40,000 bases of DNA from Lachnospiraceae bacterium KM106-2 (lineage in GTDB: Bacteria; Bacillota; Clostridia; Lachnospirales; Lachnospiraceae): contig AP018794.1 of the NCBI GenBank assembly GCA_009731425.1, forward strand, positions 3,960,001-4,000,000. Reading direction: 5' to 3'. Shown here piece after piece: positions 11,168 to 20,800 of this stretch (its first letter is position 1; each line of letters opens with the position of its first letter). Made by a program: the position numbers and the translations under genes. Under the pieces are notes generated by a model, which made no database searches, was not told where the DNA came from, and was given only the letters and a program-made list of their open reading frames with translations.

Positions 11168-12970
11168 ATGAGATGTGTGAAAGAAAAATTAAAGAATAGT
11201 GAAATACGGACCAAGATTCTGTTCCTGTATGTTACCGCATTAATTTTAACGTTATGTGTTGCCATTGGCATTTTTTCTTTTATCTATGAACACAATACCA
11301 AGATCGAGGTTGGTGAAGCTGGTGTTCAGACGATGAACGCATTGAATGGTAACTTAGAGGTTATCTTTGACAATGTAACTCAATTTTCCAACCTCATTTA
11401 TTTTGATAAAGATATTCAGACCTCTTTATCTAAATTACAGAAAAATGAGATGGATGCATCGGTTTTACATAATATTCAAAAGAGTTTGAGCAACATGATC
11501 TTATCAGGAAAGTATATCTCCTCGGTCTTTATCTTTGATCAGTATAACAATTATTATCGTTCTTATAAGGTCGGACCGATTCATGTAGATAAAGATCAGC
11601 TAAAACAGACCGCTTGGTATCAGCGTATGATACAAGCTAATGGAGATGGCTTCTTTATTCATAAGTGCGAGAGTGTGCTGAAGTTTCCAACGAGACCAAA
11701 GAGAAATTATATTTCCTATGTTCGAGAGATCATGGATGTAAATGACTATCGACATTTGGCAAGTTTATTAATTACGATCGATGAATCTACCATAAGAGAT
11801 TACTTTACAGAGGTATCGAAAGAAAATAGTTCTACGTTTTGCATTGTTGATTCCAAAGGTGATTTTATAATTCCTCCGGAAGAAAACAGCAAGGAGATCA
11901 GAGAGAATCTTTCATCTATTAAGAAAGAAGAGATCGGTTATAAGACGGTTGGCTTACCAGACCGAGATGCTGTACTAGTACATAAAAAGATGCAATATAA
12001 TGACTGGACGATTGTCGGATTAATGAATATTACTACTCAAGAGAAGGTACGTGAGAATTACGTAACGACTGTTGTGATTGTCGCAATTGTTACGACCTTG
12101 TTTATGGTGGTTTGTACCATTGCAATGACGAAGATGATCTTTTGGCCATTGAAAAAAGTTCAATTACATATGAAGAAAGTTGAGGCAGGAAAGTTCCAGA
12201 AGATTGAGATAAGTGGTTCGCATAAGAATGAGATCAATCAGTTGAAGATTGGTTTTAACCACATGGTATACTCGCTGGAAGAGTTGATTGAAAAGGTGAA
12301 ATATGAAGAGAAGATCATAGCAAAAGGGGAACTTGACTTAATTCAGGCACAGATCAATCCACACTTTTTATATAATACATTAGATGCAGCCAGCGCTTTG
12401 GCATTGATTGAAGATAATGAGAATTGTTTCAAGATCATTCAGGCATTAGGACGATTTTATCGAAACAGTCTTAATTCGGGCAAGGATGTCATCTCGGTAG
12501 AAGACGAGATCGATTGCATTCAGAGTTATTTAACGATACTTAATATTCGATATGAAAATAGAATTCAGGTTACTTATGATATTGAGGAGGAGATAAAGCC
12601 TTTAAATATGCTTAAGTTAATTCTACAGCCGATTGTAGAGAATGCAGTCTATCATGGTATTAAAGAACGAGAAGGAAAAGGACACATTACGATTAAAGGA
12701 TATCGAGATGAGGATGAGATCATCTTTATCGTTAGTGATGATGGACAAGGCATGTCGCAAGAGTGTATTGAACGCATTCTAAAAGGAAAGACACAGACAG
12801 GAAAATCCGGCTTTGGTCTTTATAGTTTGATTCAGCGAATTTCATTGTTTTACAATATTATTGATCCGCTGACAATAACCAGTGAGGTTGGAACTGGAAC
12901 GGAGATTATCATACGTGTAAAAGTGATTAGAGGAGATGGGGCAGATGGCACTGAAGGTATTGGTCGTTGA
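11168..12970 (+). CDS. YesM-like sensor histidine kinase
   Basis: This is a membrane sensor kinase of about 600 residues. The first membrane helix is at about 18-38, then comes an extracytoplasmic sensing domain of about 255 residues with Cache-like spacing, and a second helix at about 297-322. A HAMP linker follows, then the His_kinase block QINPHFLYNTLD with the phospho-acceptor His near residue 399. The ATP-binding domain (QPIVENAVYHGI N-box, DDGQGM G-box, GFGLYS) ends the protein. ATG 11168 is chosen because GGGG at 11157-11160 lies 7 nt before it; ATG 11162 in the same frame is only 1 nt from that site. It overlaps the regulator gene downstream, as paired genes often do. It probably senses beta-1,3-gluco-oligosaccharides, directly or through the binding protein; that ligand is inferred from context. 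Confidence 0.93.
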   Translation: MRCVKEKLKNSEIRTKILFLYVTALILTLCVAIGIFSFIYEHNTKIEVGEAGVQTMNALNGNLEVIFDNVTQFSNLIYFDKDIQTSLSKLQKNEMDASVLHNIQKSLSNMILSGKYISSVFIFDQYNNYYRSYKVGPIHVDKDQLKQTAWYQRMIQANGDGFFIHKCESVLKFPTRPKRNYISYVREIMDVNDYRHLASLLITIDESTIRDYFTEVSKENSSTFCIVDSKGDFIIPPEENSKEIRENLSSIKKEEIGYKTVGLPDRDAVLVHKKMQYNDWTIVGLMNITTQEKVRENYVTTVVIVAIVTTLFMVVCTIAMTKMIFWPLKKVQLHMKKVEAGKFQKIEISGSHKNEINQLKIGFNHMVYSLEELIEKVKYEEKIIAKGELDLIQAQINPHFLYNTLDAASALALIEDNENCFKIIQALGRFYRNSLNSGKDVISVEDEIDCIQSYLTILNIRYENRIQVTYDIEEEIKPLNMLKLILQPIVENAVYHGIKEREGKGHITIKGYRDEDEIIFIVSDDGQGMSQECIERILKGKTQTGKSGFGLYSLIQRISLFYNIIDPLTITSEVGTGTEIIIRVKVIRGDGADGTEGIGR

Positions 12971-14552
12971 TGATGAGAAGTTAGAGAGAGTTTTAATTCA
13001 GAAGATCTATGATTGGGGAGCACATGGATTCGAGGTTATTGGTGATGTAAGCAGCGGTGCAGAGGGATTAGAATTTATTAAGAACCGACAGCCAGATATT
13101 ATCATCACAGATATTAATATGCCAAATATGGATGGACTAGAGTTTGTGGAAAAGGTATTTCAGCAAAAAGAATATCAAGGAATTCGAATTATTATCATTA
13201 CAGGGTATCGTGAATTTGATTATGCGAGACGAGCAGTTAAGTTAGGAGTAGATGATTTCCTTCTAAAGCCGATTGATGGAAAAGAACTTGCTAAGATCGC
13301 TGAAGAGATTAAAGGTGAGATTGAACAGGAGCGAAAGAAGACAGAGGAAGTTACGATGCTCAAGGAGAAAGTAACTCAAAATGAGGATATTGTAATAGAG
13401 AGTTTTCTCCAACGTCTTGTTGAGAATCGAATTGAGGAAGAAGAAGGAATCCATCGTCTTCAGATGTACCAGTTTGATTCTGTTTTAGAGGGATGTATCT
13501 GTGGAAATATTCAGCTTGATTATGGAAAGACAATGAGTGAAGAACAGAAAGAATGGTATGGAAAGAGCGTCATTGAACTGGTTCATCAATTGGATGTGGG
13601 AGAAGTATTTTCATTTATGCACTATCTTGGAAATATCATTTTATATTTTAAGGAATCGGATGTTACAAAGCTAGTTGATCCTTGTAAAAGACTAATCGGT
13701 GAGATCATGTCTCAATTATCGATTCGAGTGACGATCGGAATCAGTAAGAGTCATAGTGGTTATGATGGAATTCAGAGTGCCTATCAAGAGTCACTTAAGG
13801 CGCTTAGTACCTTTATCTTCTTAGGAAGAAATCGATGCTTATTCTATTCTGATTATGAGTCGATCGAGCAGCGAAATCATGATATGAAAGACATTGATTG
13901 GGAAGACTTTGTCTTTTCCGTGCAAAATTGTCTTGTCGATAAGGTGAATGATTACATTGATGAATATATCAAAAACATCTATGATACGGGAAGCACCAAC
14001 ATGTTATGGCTTAAATATATGGCACTTAATCTTTTAATAAAAGCAGAATCTACCCTGCATAAGACTGGTAAAAATCTAAGTGAGATCGAGCATATTAGTG
14101 CAAGTGCAGATCTGGTAGAGCCAATCGATTCTATTCCGAGTATGAAACGTATTTTAAAAGAACATGTTAATACGATCATGAAATACAATGATAGTATTCG
14201 AACGACAAAAGGACGCCAAGTGATCAAACAAGCTCTAGATTCCATTGAAAAGAATTTATATAATCCGGATCTTTGTTTGAAATTGGTTGCATCGGAAATC
14301 TATGTAAATGAGAGCTATTTAAGCCGTATCTTCAAACAGGAAGTAGGGGAATCATTAATTGGCTATATTACGAGAAAGCGAATTGAAGAAAGTATTCGTC
14401 TATTAAATACAACGGATCTTAAAGTATATGAAATCGCAGAGCGTGTGGGAATTAAAGATCCGCATTACTTTAGCATCTGTTTCAAAAAACAGGTAGGCGT
14501 GACGATTAAGGAGTATCGTAAACCAATTCATATTGAGAATAAAGAGAAGTAA
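12945..14552 (+). CDS. YesN-like response regulator with AraC-type DNA-binding domain
   Basis: This 535-residue regulator pairs with the kinase upstream. The receiver domain has DD at residues 9-10, the phosphorylatable Asp56 in DIIITDINMPNMDG, and the conserved Lys in FLLKPID. A long middle region of about 280 residues without an assigned domain follows. Two AraC-type helix-turn-helix units lie at about 423-528 (VASEIYVNESYLSRIFKQ; IAERVGIKDPHYFSICFK). ATG 12945 is preferred because AGGAG at 12931-12935 is 9 nt upstream; ATG 12936 directly abuts that site. Its likely targets are the three promoters in this locus that share an element 29 nt before the -10 box. Confidence 0.93.
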   Translation: MALKVLVVDDEKLERVLIQKIYDWGAHGFEVIGDVSSGAEGLEFIKNRQPDIIITDINMPNMDGLEFVEKVFQQKEYQGIRIIIITGYREFDYARRAVKLGVDDFLLKPIDGKELAKIAEEIKGEIEQERKKTEEVTMLKEKVTQNEDIVIESFLQRLVENRIEEEEGIHRLQMYQFDSVLEGCICGNIQLDYGKTMSEEQKEWYGKSVIELVHQLDVGEVFSFMHYLGNIILYFKESDVTKLVDPCKRLIGEIMSQLSIRVTIGISKSHSGYDGIQSAYQESLKALSTFIFLGRNRCLFYSDYESIEQRNHDMKDIDWEDFVFSVQNCLVDKVNDYIDEYIKNIYDTGSTNMLWLKYMALNLLIKAESTLHKTGKNLSEIEHISASADLVEPIDSIPSMKRILKEHVNTIMKYNDSIRTTKGRQVIKQALDSIEKNLYNPDLCLKLVASEIYVNESYLSRIFKQEVGESLIGYITRKRIEESIRLLNTTDLKVYEIAERVGIKDPHYFSICFKKQVGVTIKEYRKPIHIENKEK

Positions 14553-14572
14553 AAATAGTTACCTTTCGCATC

Positions 14573-14612
14573 AAAATATTAAATTGAGTGAAAAGGACCT
14601 CTAAGATATACT
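14573..14612 (+). promoter_or_regulatory. Promoter of the sugar-binding protein operon, with regulator box
   Basis: TTGAGT (14584-14589) and TATACT (14607-14612) are separated by exactly 17 nt. ATTAAATTG at 14578-14586 occupies the same position relative to the -10 box (29 nt) as ATTTCATTT does in the other two promoters of the locus and matches it at 6 of 9 bases. It too is preceded by an A-rich run and followed by AAAA. This promoter should give strong, regulated transcription of the transporter and GH161 genes. Confidence 0.65.
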
Positions 14613-14654
14613 AATTACAGCATCAAAAATATGTTGTGAAAGGGAGAAGATATT

Positions 14655-15974
14655 ATGAAGAAAAGTATTAAAAAGTTAGCAGCACTTGTACTTGCTGGAG
14701 CAATGACATTGAGCCTTGTTGCTTGTGGTGGAAGCGATAAAGATTCAAAGACTACCGGATCATCTGGAAGTAAGTCAAATGAGAAAGTTACTCTTCATGT
14801 ATGGCATCAGTGGTCCAATGATACCAACGAATTAAAGAAGTATTATGACAAAGCAGTTGCCGAATATGAGAAGAAGAATCCAAATGTTAAGATTGAATCA
14901 CAGACATTGGATACAGAAGCTTATAAGACTAAGATCGCAGCAGAATTTGCTGGATCTGCAAGTGGTATCGACGTATTTTATTATTGGGGTGCCGGCATGG
15001 CAAGAAAGTTAGTAAAGGCAGACAAGTTATTGCCATTAGATGATTACATAACAGATGATGTGAAAGCAAAGGTTTTACCAGGATCAACAGCAGCATTTGA
15101 ATTTGATGGAAAAACTTATTCATTACCATCATTCTCTTGGTATATGACTTTATTCTGTAACAAAGATTTATTTGATAAAGCAGGAGCTAAGATCCCTACT
15201 ACTTATGCAGAGTTATTAGATGCATCTAAAAAAATTGCTAAGTTAGATGGAATTACTCCATTTGCATCAGGAGCAAAAGATGGATGGAATGCAGCATTTG
15301 TTTACCAAGCATTAGCATTAAGAGAAGTTGGTGCAGCAGGTGTAAATAAGATGTTAAGCAAAGAGACTCCATTCTCTGAAAAAGGATATAAAGAAGCAGC
15401 AGAAAAGGTTACAGAGTTATATAAAGCAGGAGCATTCGGTAAGAATCCTCTTGAGCAAAGTAATGATGATGCAAACTCTGCCTTTATCAGTGGAAAAGCT
15501 GGTATGAGATTAATGGGTAGCTGGTTTGCAAACCAAGTTTATACAGATAAGACAGCAACGATCGATCCTAAGAATGTTGTAGCTTGCAAGATCCCTATGA
15601 TTGAAGGAAAAGGCGCTGATACTGATTACTGTGGTGGTTATGTTGAATCATTCTGGGTTAACAAAGCAACTGAAAATAAGAAAGAAGCAGCTAAATTCGC
15701 AATCTACATCAATGAGAAAATGGGTAATGCAGCTTATGAAACAGGAAGTGGTTTTACAGGATGGAATGATAAATGTGATGAGAGTAAGTTAAATCCATTA
15801 TTCATCCAGATCAAAGATTTATTATCAAAAGGTAAAGACGGTGTCCTTGCTTGGGATACATCCTTAGACTCTAATCCTGCAACTGTTCATAATGAACAGG
15901 TTCAAACATTATTTGCACCAGGTGCGGATGCAAATTCATTCATTCAAGAACATGAGGATGCAATCAATCAATAA
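14655..15974 (+). CDS. Carbohydrate ABC transporter substrate-binding lipoprotein
   Basis: This 439-residue extracytoplasmic solute-binding protein belongs to the SBP_bac_1 family. A lipoprotein signal with lipobox LVAC puts the lipid-anchored Cys at residue 24, and a Ser/Lys/Gly-rich tether follows to about residue 45. The mature part starts with the typical VTLHVWHQWSND strand, and further sugar-binding-protein features include the SAFISGKAGMRLMGSW segment. It is followed by two permease genes and a GH161-like phosphorylase, so the ligand is probably a beta-1,3-gluco-oligosaccharide. AAGGGAGAAG before the ATG is a good ribosome site. A hairpin after the gene may raise its output above that of the permeases. 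Confidence 0.93.
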   Translation: MKKSIKKLAALVLAGAMTLSLVACGGSDKDSKTTGSSGSKSNEKVTLHVWHQWSNDTNELKKYYDKAVAEYEKKNPNVKIESQTLDTEAYKTKIAAEFAGSASGIDVFYYWGAGMARKLVKADKLLPLDDYITDDVKAKVLPGSTAAFEFDGKTYSLPSFSWYMTLFCNKDLFDKAGAKIPTTYAELLDASKKIAKLDGITPFASGAKDGWNAAFVYQALALREVGAAGVNKMLSKETPFSEKGYKEAAEKVTELYKAGAFGKNPLEQSNDDANSAFISGKAGMRLMGSWFANQVYTDKTATIDPKNVVACKIPMIEGKGADTDYCGGYVESFWVNKATENKKEAAKFAIYINEKMGNAAYETGSGFTGWNDKCDESKLNPLFIQIKDLLSKGKDGVLAWDTSLDSNPATVHNEQVQTLFAPGADANSFIQEHEDAINQ

Positions 15975-15987
15975 CAAATAGATTTCT

Positions 15988-16023
15988 AAGGGGATTATCA
16001 CAGAGCTTGTGATAATCCCTTTT
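15988..16023 (+). terminator. Hairpin with short T-run between binding-protein and permease genes
   Basis: A perfect 12-bp stem, GGGATTATCACA / TGTGATAATCCC, is extended by A-T and G-U pairs and ends in TTTT. It could be a partial terminator or an mRNA-stabilising structure. Either would make the binding protein more abundant than the permeases. No new promoter is obvious in the 49 nt before the permease gene, so complete termination is unlikely. Confidence 0.75.
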
Positions 16024-16071
16024 ACATAAGACCTAAAGAAGAGGAAGAAGAAGGATTAGGAGGAGATAAGA

Positions 16072-16965
16072 ATGGACAAAATGCTTGGCAAGAAAAGATA
16101 TGTTGCATTATTTGTGCTACCAGCACTTGTTTTATTTGTTGGTTTTGTATTGATTCCGCTTGTAACTACAGGTATTTACAGTTTGTTTGATTACGATGGA
16201 ATTGGAGTAATGAAATTTAAAGGAATCAGTAATTATATACAATTGTTTACGAAAGATCGTTATTTCCCTAAGGCACTGATCAATTCATTCATTTTGGTAG
16301 GAGCATCATTATTGATCCAGTTACCAATCTCATTATTGTTAGCTGTGATCTTAGCTAGAGGAGTAAAAGGCGAGAAATTCTTTAGAACCGTATATTTTAT
16401 TCCCGTTGTTATTTCTAGTATGGTCATCGGTCAATTGTGGATGAAGATTTTTAATAGTGACTATGGTTTATTAAATATATTAATTCGAGCATTAGGAATG
16501 AAGGACTTTGATTATTCTTGGTTATCACAACCAAACACAGCATTCATTAGTACGGTGGTTCCTTCCGTATGGCAATATATTGGATACCATATGCTGTTGT
16601 TCTATGCTGGCATTAAATCAATCTCACCAGACTACAATGAAGCAGCACAGATCGATGGTGCATCGAAGTGGCAGATCTCAAGAAAGATTACCTTACCTTT
16701 ATTAGCACCAGTGATCAAGACTTGTATCGTCTTTTCTGTAACCGGTTCACTTAGAGCATTTGATTTGATCTATGTTATGACAAATGGTGGTCCAAACCAT
16801 GCAAGTGAAGTACCTGGAACATTAATGTATAACAACTTATTTAGAAGAGGTCTTTATGGATATGGTAGTGCACAGGCATTCTTTATCGTAATCGAGTGTC
16901 TCGTATTAAGTGTAGTGATCAATAAAATGTTTAAACGTGCGGAAGCAAATGTATCAGTACTTTAA
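16072..16965 (+). CDS. Carbohydrate ABC transporter permease, MalF-type
   Basis: This inner-membrane permease of 297 residues has six predicted membrane helices. The first is at about residues 10-32 (YVALFVLPALVLFVGFVLIP). The cytoplasmic loop that docks the ATPase reads NEAAQIDGASKWQISRKITL, the EAA motif of the MalF/UgpA class. It forms the import channel together with the next gene. The start follows AGGAGG, and the gap to the second permease is 12 nt. The cluster encodes no ATPase, so the pair presumably uses a shared MsmX/MsmK-type ATPase from elsewhere in the genome. Confidence 0.93.
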   Translation: MDKMLGKKRYVALFVLPALVLFVGFVLIPLVTTGIYSLFDYDGIGVMKFKGISNYIQLFTKDRYFPKALINSFILVGASLLIQLPISLLLAVILARGVKGEKFFRTVYFIPVVISSMVIGQLWMKIFNSDYGLLNILIRALGMKDFDYSWLSQPNTAFISTVVPSVWQYIGYHMLLFYAGIKSISPDYNEAAQIDGASKWQISRKITLPLLAPVIKTCIVFSVTGSLRAFDLIYVMTNGGPNHASEVPGTLMYNNLFRRGLYGYGSAQAFFIVIECLVLSVVINKMFKRAEANVSVL

Positions 16966-16977
16966 GGAGGGTATAGC

Positions 16978-17805
16978 ATGAAGAAGAAAACGAAGAAAAG
17001 AATTTTATTTATTGTACTATTGATTATTGCAATATCTCAGCTATTCCCATTGTACTGGTTAATTACTTTTTCATTGAAAACGAATGGCGAGATATTTGGA
17101 TTAAATGTATTAGGACTTCCAAGGTATTGGAGATTTGAGAATTATCATACCGCATTTGCAGAAGGCGGCATTTGGAGATATTTCTTAAACTCCGTAATCT
17201 ATTCTGCTGTGACAGTTGGTGTCGTAGGTGTAATTTCAGCAATGGCAGCATATGCGATCGCAAGAATGAAATGGAAGTTAAAAGGAATTGTATTTGCCAT
17301 CTTTACACTTGGTATCATGATCCCAACACAGGCAGCATTATTACCTTTATTCCAAGTGCTTGATAAGATGAATTTAAAAGGTGGTTATCTAGGACTGCTA
17401 ATTCCATATATCTGTTTTGCAATTCCAATGAGTGTCATGATCTTGGTTAGTTTCTATAAGGGAATACCAAGAGAAATGGAAGAAGCCGCTTATATCGACG
17501 GCTGTAGCATGACAAAATGTTTTGTTACGATCATGCTTCCAATCGTAAAACCTGCAATTGCAACAGCATCTATTTTTACCTTTTTAGGAACTTGGAATGA
17601 ATTAATGTTTGCCAATACTTTGGTTGATAGTGCGGATTACAGAACTTTACCAGTTGGTATTATGTCATTCGCCGGTCAATATTCTACTGATTGGGGATTG
17701 ATCGGAGCTGGTATGGTGATTGCAACATTGCCAACGATCCTGATCTATTTCTTACTTAGCAATCAAGTACAGGAAAGTCTGATCGCAGGTGCAGTAAAGG
17801 GTTGA
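16978..17805 (+). CDS. Carbohydrate ABC transporter permease, MalG-type
   Basis: This 275-residue partner permease has about six membrane helices. The EAA loop reads EEAAYIDGCSMTKCFVTIML, and the N-terminal helix LFIVLLIIAISQLFPLYWL is followed by the usual F(S/T)LKTNGE stretch of the MalG/UgpE class. AAGGAGGG upstream is a strong ribosome site. The GH161-like gene follows after 43 nt with a TATAAT-like sequence at 17823-17828, which could be a weak internal promoter. Confidence 0.93.
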   Translation: MKKKTKKRILFIVLLIIAISQLFPLYWLITFSLKTNGEIFGLNVLGLPRYWRFENYHTAFAEGGIWRYFLNSVIYSAVTVGVVGVISAMAAYAIARMKWKLKGIVFAIFTLGIMIPTQAALLPLFQVLDKMNLKGGYLGLLIPYICFAIPMSVMILVSFYKGIPREMEEAAYIDGCSMTKCFVTIMLPIVKPAIATASIFTFLGTWNELMFANTLVDSADYRTLPVGIMSFAGQYSTDWGLIGAGMVIATLPTILIYFLLSNQVQESLIAGAVKG

Positions 17806-17848
17806 TGCAATTTAAGGGATTATATAATAGAAAGGTTGTGTCTCAGTC

Positions 17849-20800
17849 ATGTTCGATACAAAGGGACGTTTTATCATAGAGAACTTTGCGCAAAAATCTA
17901 CATTTGCTAGTTTCCTTCCAGGAATCAGTGGAAGGTTTGGAATTCCTATCTGGAGTTTTTATGTAAACCGAGGACAAGCAATTACAAGTTTCGGAATACG
18001 GGATAAGGACCATGCGATCATGGAATTCTCACCAGCACATCAGGCATATCAATATACGGATCGTTGTGGATTCCGTACGTTTCTGAAAGTAGAAGGAAAG
18101 TATATCGAGAGCTTTCGTAATCATAAGAACCCACATAAGATGTATATTGGTTCCAATGAACTTGAGATTGAGGAAGTAGATCTGGCAGCGGGAATTCAGA
18201 CAAATGTGTTGTATTATACGTTACCAGGAGAACCAGTAGGTGCACTTATTAGAAAAATGACCATTACAAACATTAGTGATGAGAAAAAAGAGATCCAGGT
18301 ATTAGATGGTATGCCCGCAGTCATTCCTTATGGAATCAATCTTGAGGGGATGAAGACGATGGCACAGACGCTAAAGGCATGGATGCAAGTGGATGATATT
18401 AAAGAAAAACGTCCATTTTATCATGTGCGCTTTAGTACATTAGATAGTACCATTGTAAAGAAAATTGATGGTGGAAATTTTTATTTATCGTGGGATCAAG
18501 ATGGGAAGAGATTAAAAGTACTTGCAGATCCAACTGTTATATTTGGAAGTGATACAGCACTAGATCGAGCTGAAGAATTTATTCAAAAGGGATATCAGGA
18601 GTTATTTCAAGAACAACAGGTTACGGTAAATCAAGTCCCTTGTGCATTTAGTGGAGCTCAAAAGAATCTAGCATCCAAAGAAAAGATGATTATTTATAGT
18701 GTGATCGGTCAGGCAGAAAGTAAGCAGATTTATCATGAGTTTGCTGCAAAAATTCAGAGTATGGAATATTTTCAAAGAAAATATGAACAAGCAGAGAGAC
18801 TTACAGAGAAAATAGGAAGCGTAGTCAGGACGAAGACAGCAAATCCAGTATTTGATCAATATTGTGAGCAATCGTATATTGATAATATATTACGTGGCGG
18901 TTATCCAATTCAGTTATCCAAACAGCATATATTTTATTTGTATTCAAGAAAGCATGGAGATATTGAGAGAGATTATAATTTCTTTTGTATGCTTCCAGAG
19001 TTTTATTCTCAGGGAAATGCAAACTTTCGTGATGTAAATCAAAATCGTCGTTGTGATTCAATTTTAACTCCAATTGTAAAAGATCAGAATATAAAATTAT
19101 TTTATAATCTTATTCAATTGGATGGATATAATCCATTATCAGTACAGATGACTAAGTACCAAATGACAGAGGATGCAATTCCTCTTATGTTAGCGAAAGT
19201 TGAAAAAGAAAGACAAGGGGACTTAGAAGAGTTTTTAAAGAAAGAATTTACGCCAGGTGAACTGTATCATTTTGTAGGGAACAGATTAGCCGACCTACAA
19301 GATGGAGAAGCCTTTGTAACAGAAATACTGGAGCATTCGAAGTCAATTAAAAAAGCAGAGTTTTCTGAAGGATATTGGACGGATCATTGGTCTTATAATC
19401 TAGATCTGATTGAGTCTTATCTAGATCTTTATCCAGACAAAAAGCAGGAACTATTATATGAGGATGAAAGTTATACATATTATGAATCGAGAGCAATGGT
19501 ATTACCAAGATCAAAACGATATGTTGAGACAAAGGAAGGAATTCGGCAATATTATTGTGTGAGGGAACTGGACAAGGACTCGGTGAACCATACTAAAGTG
19601 AAGACTTCTTATGGTAAGGGCGAGACTTACTGTTCTAACTTAATGACCAAGTTATTTATTTTAGCAGTTAATAAGGCAGCAGCATTAGATCCTTATGGTA
19701 TGGGAATTGAGATGGAAGGTGGAAAGCCGGGCTGGTATGATGCCTTAAATGGACTACCTGGAATGTTCGGATCATCTATGCCTGATACATATGAATTATG
19801 TCGTATGCTGGAGTTTATGTTAGAGAGTGAAGAGACTTATCAAAGAGAGATTCGGGTACCTATTGAGGTAAGTGATTTCATCCAGGGAATGATAAAATCA
19901 CAAAATCAGGGGCTAAATAGTTCTGATAGATTATTTGACAGATGGGATGCATGGAATCGGTTGAAAGAAGTGTATCGGGATAAAACCAGGGATGGAATTG
20001 ATGGGACATGTATCATCTATAATGCAAAAGAGTTAATTAAAATCTTAACCTCTTTACTTGTAATTGTAAATGAGGGGATTGATAAAGCACTTGCTTATGG
20101 AAAAGAAATCTGCCCAACTTATTTTGCATACGAAGTTAAGCGATATGAGAAGAGAGAGGAAGTTATTATACCACTAGAGTTTTCGGTAATAACCATACCT
20201 TACTTTCTAGAGGGACCGGTACATTATCTAAAGTTAAATAATTCTATTGAGAAGAAAAGAAGATTATACAGATCTATCAGAACAAGTCAGTTATATGATA
20301 AAAAACTTAAAATGTATAAGGTTAATGCATCATTGAATAATAGCTCATATGAGTTAGGGCGATGTCGAGCATTTACTCCAGGATGGCTAGAGAATGAATC
20401 AATCTGGCTTCATATGGAGTATAAATACTTGTTAGAGTTATTAAGAAGTGGTTTGTACGAAGAGTTCTTTCATGATCTTAAGACCGCCTGCGTTCCATTT
20501 ATGGATCCTGAAATCTATGGAAGAAGCCCTCTTGAAAATTCCTCGTTTATCGCCAGTAGTGCAAATCCAGATACAAAGATCCATGGAAAAGGTTTTGTAG
20601 CCAGGTTAAGTGGTTCAACGATTGAGTTTATTGATATGTGGAGAATCATGATGTTCGGTGAACGACCATTTCAGATGATAAATGGTAAATTACAATTCCA
20701 GCTTACTCCTGCAATTCCAGCTTACCTAATTGGAGAAGAGAAGAAAATCCAATGTCGTTTTATGAATACAACAGATATATATTATCAGATTAAGGGAGAA

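Noticed and set aside
12936..12944. ATG 12936 as start of the response regulator
   Set aside because: It directly abuts AGGAG; ATG 12945 is at normal distance and gives the usual short N-terminus before the receiver domain.
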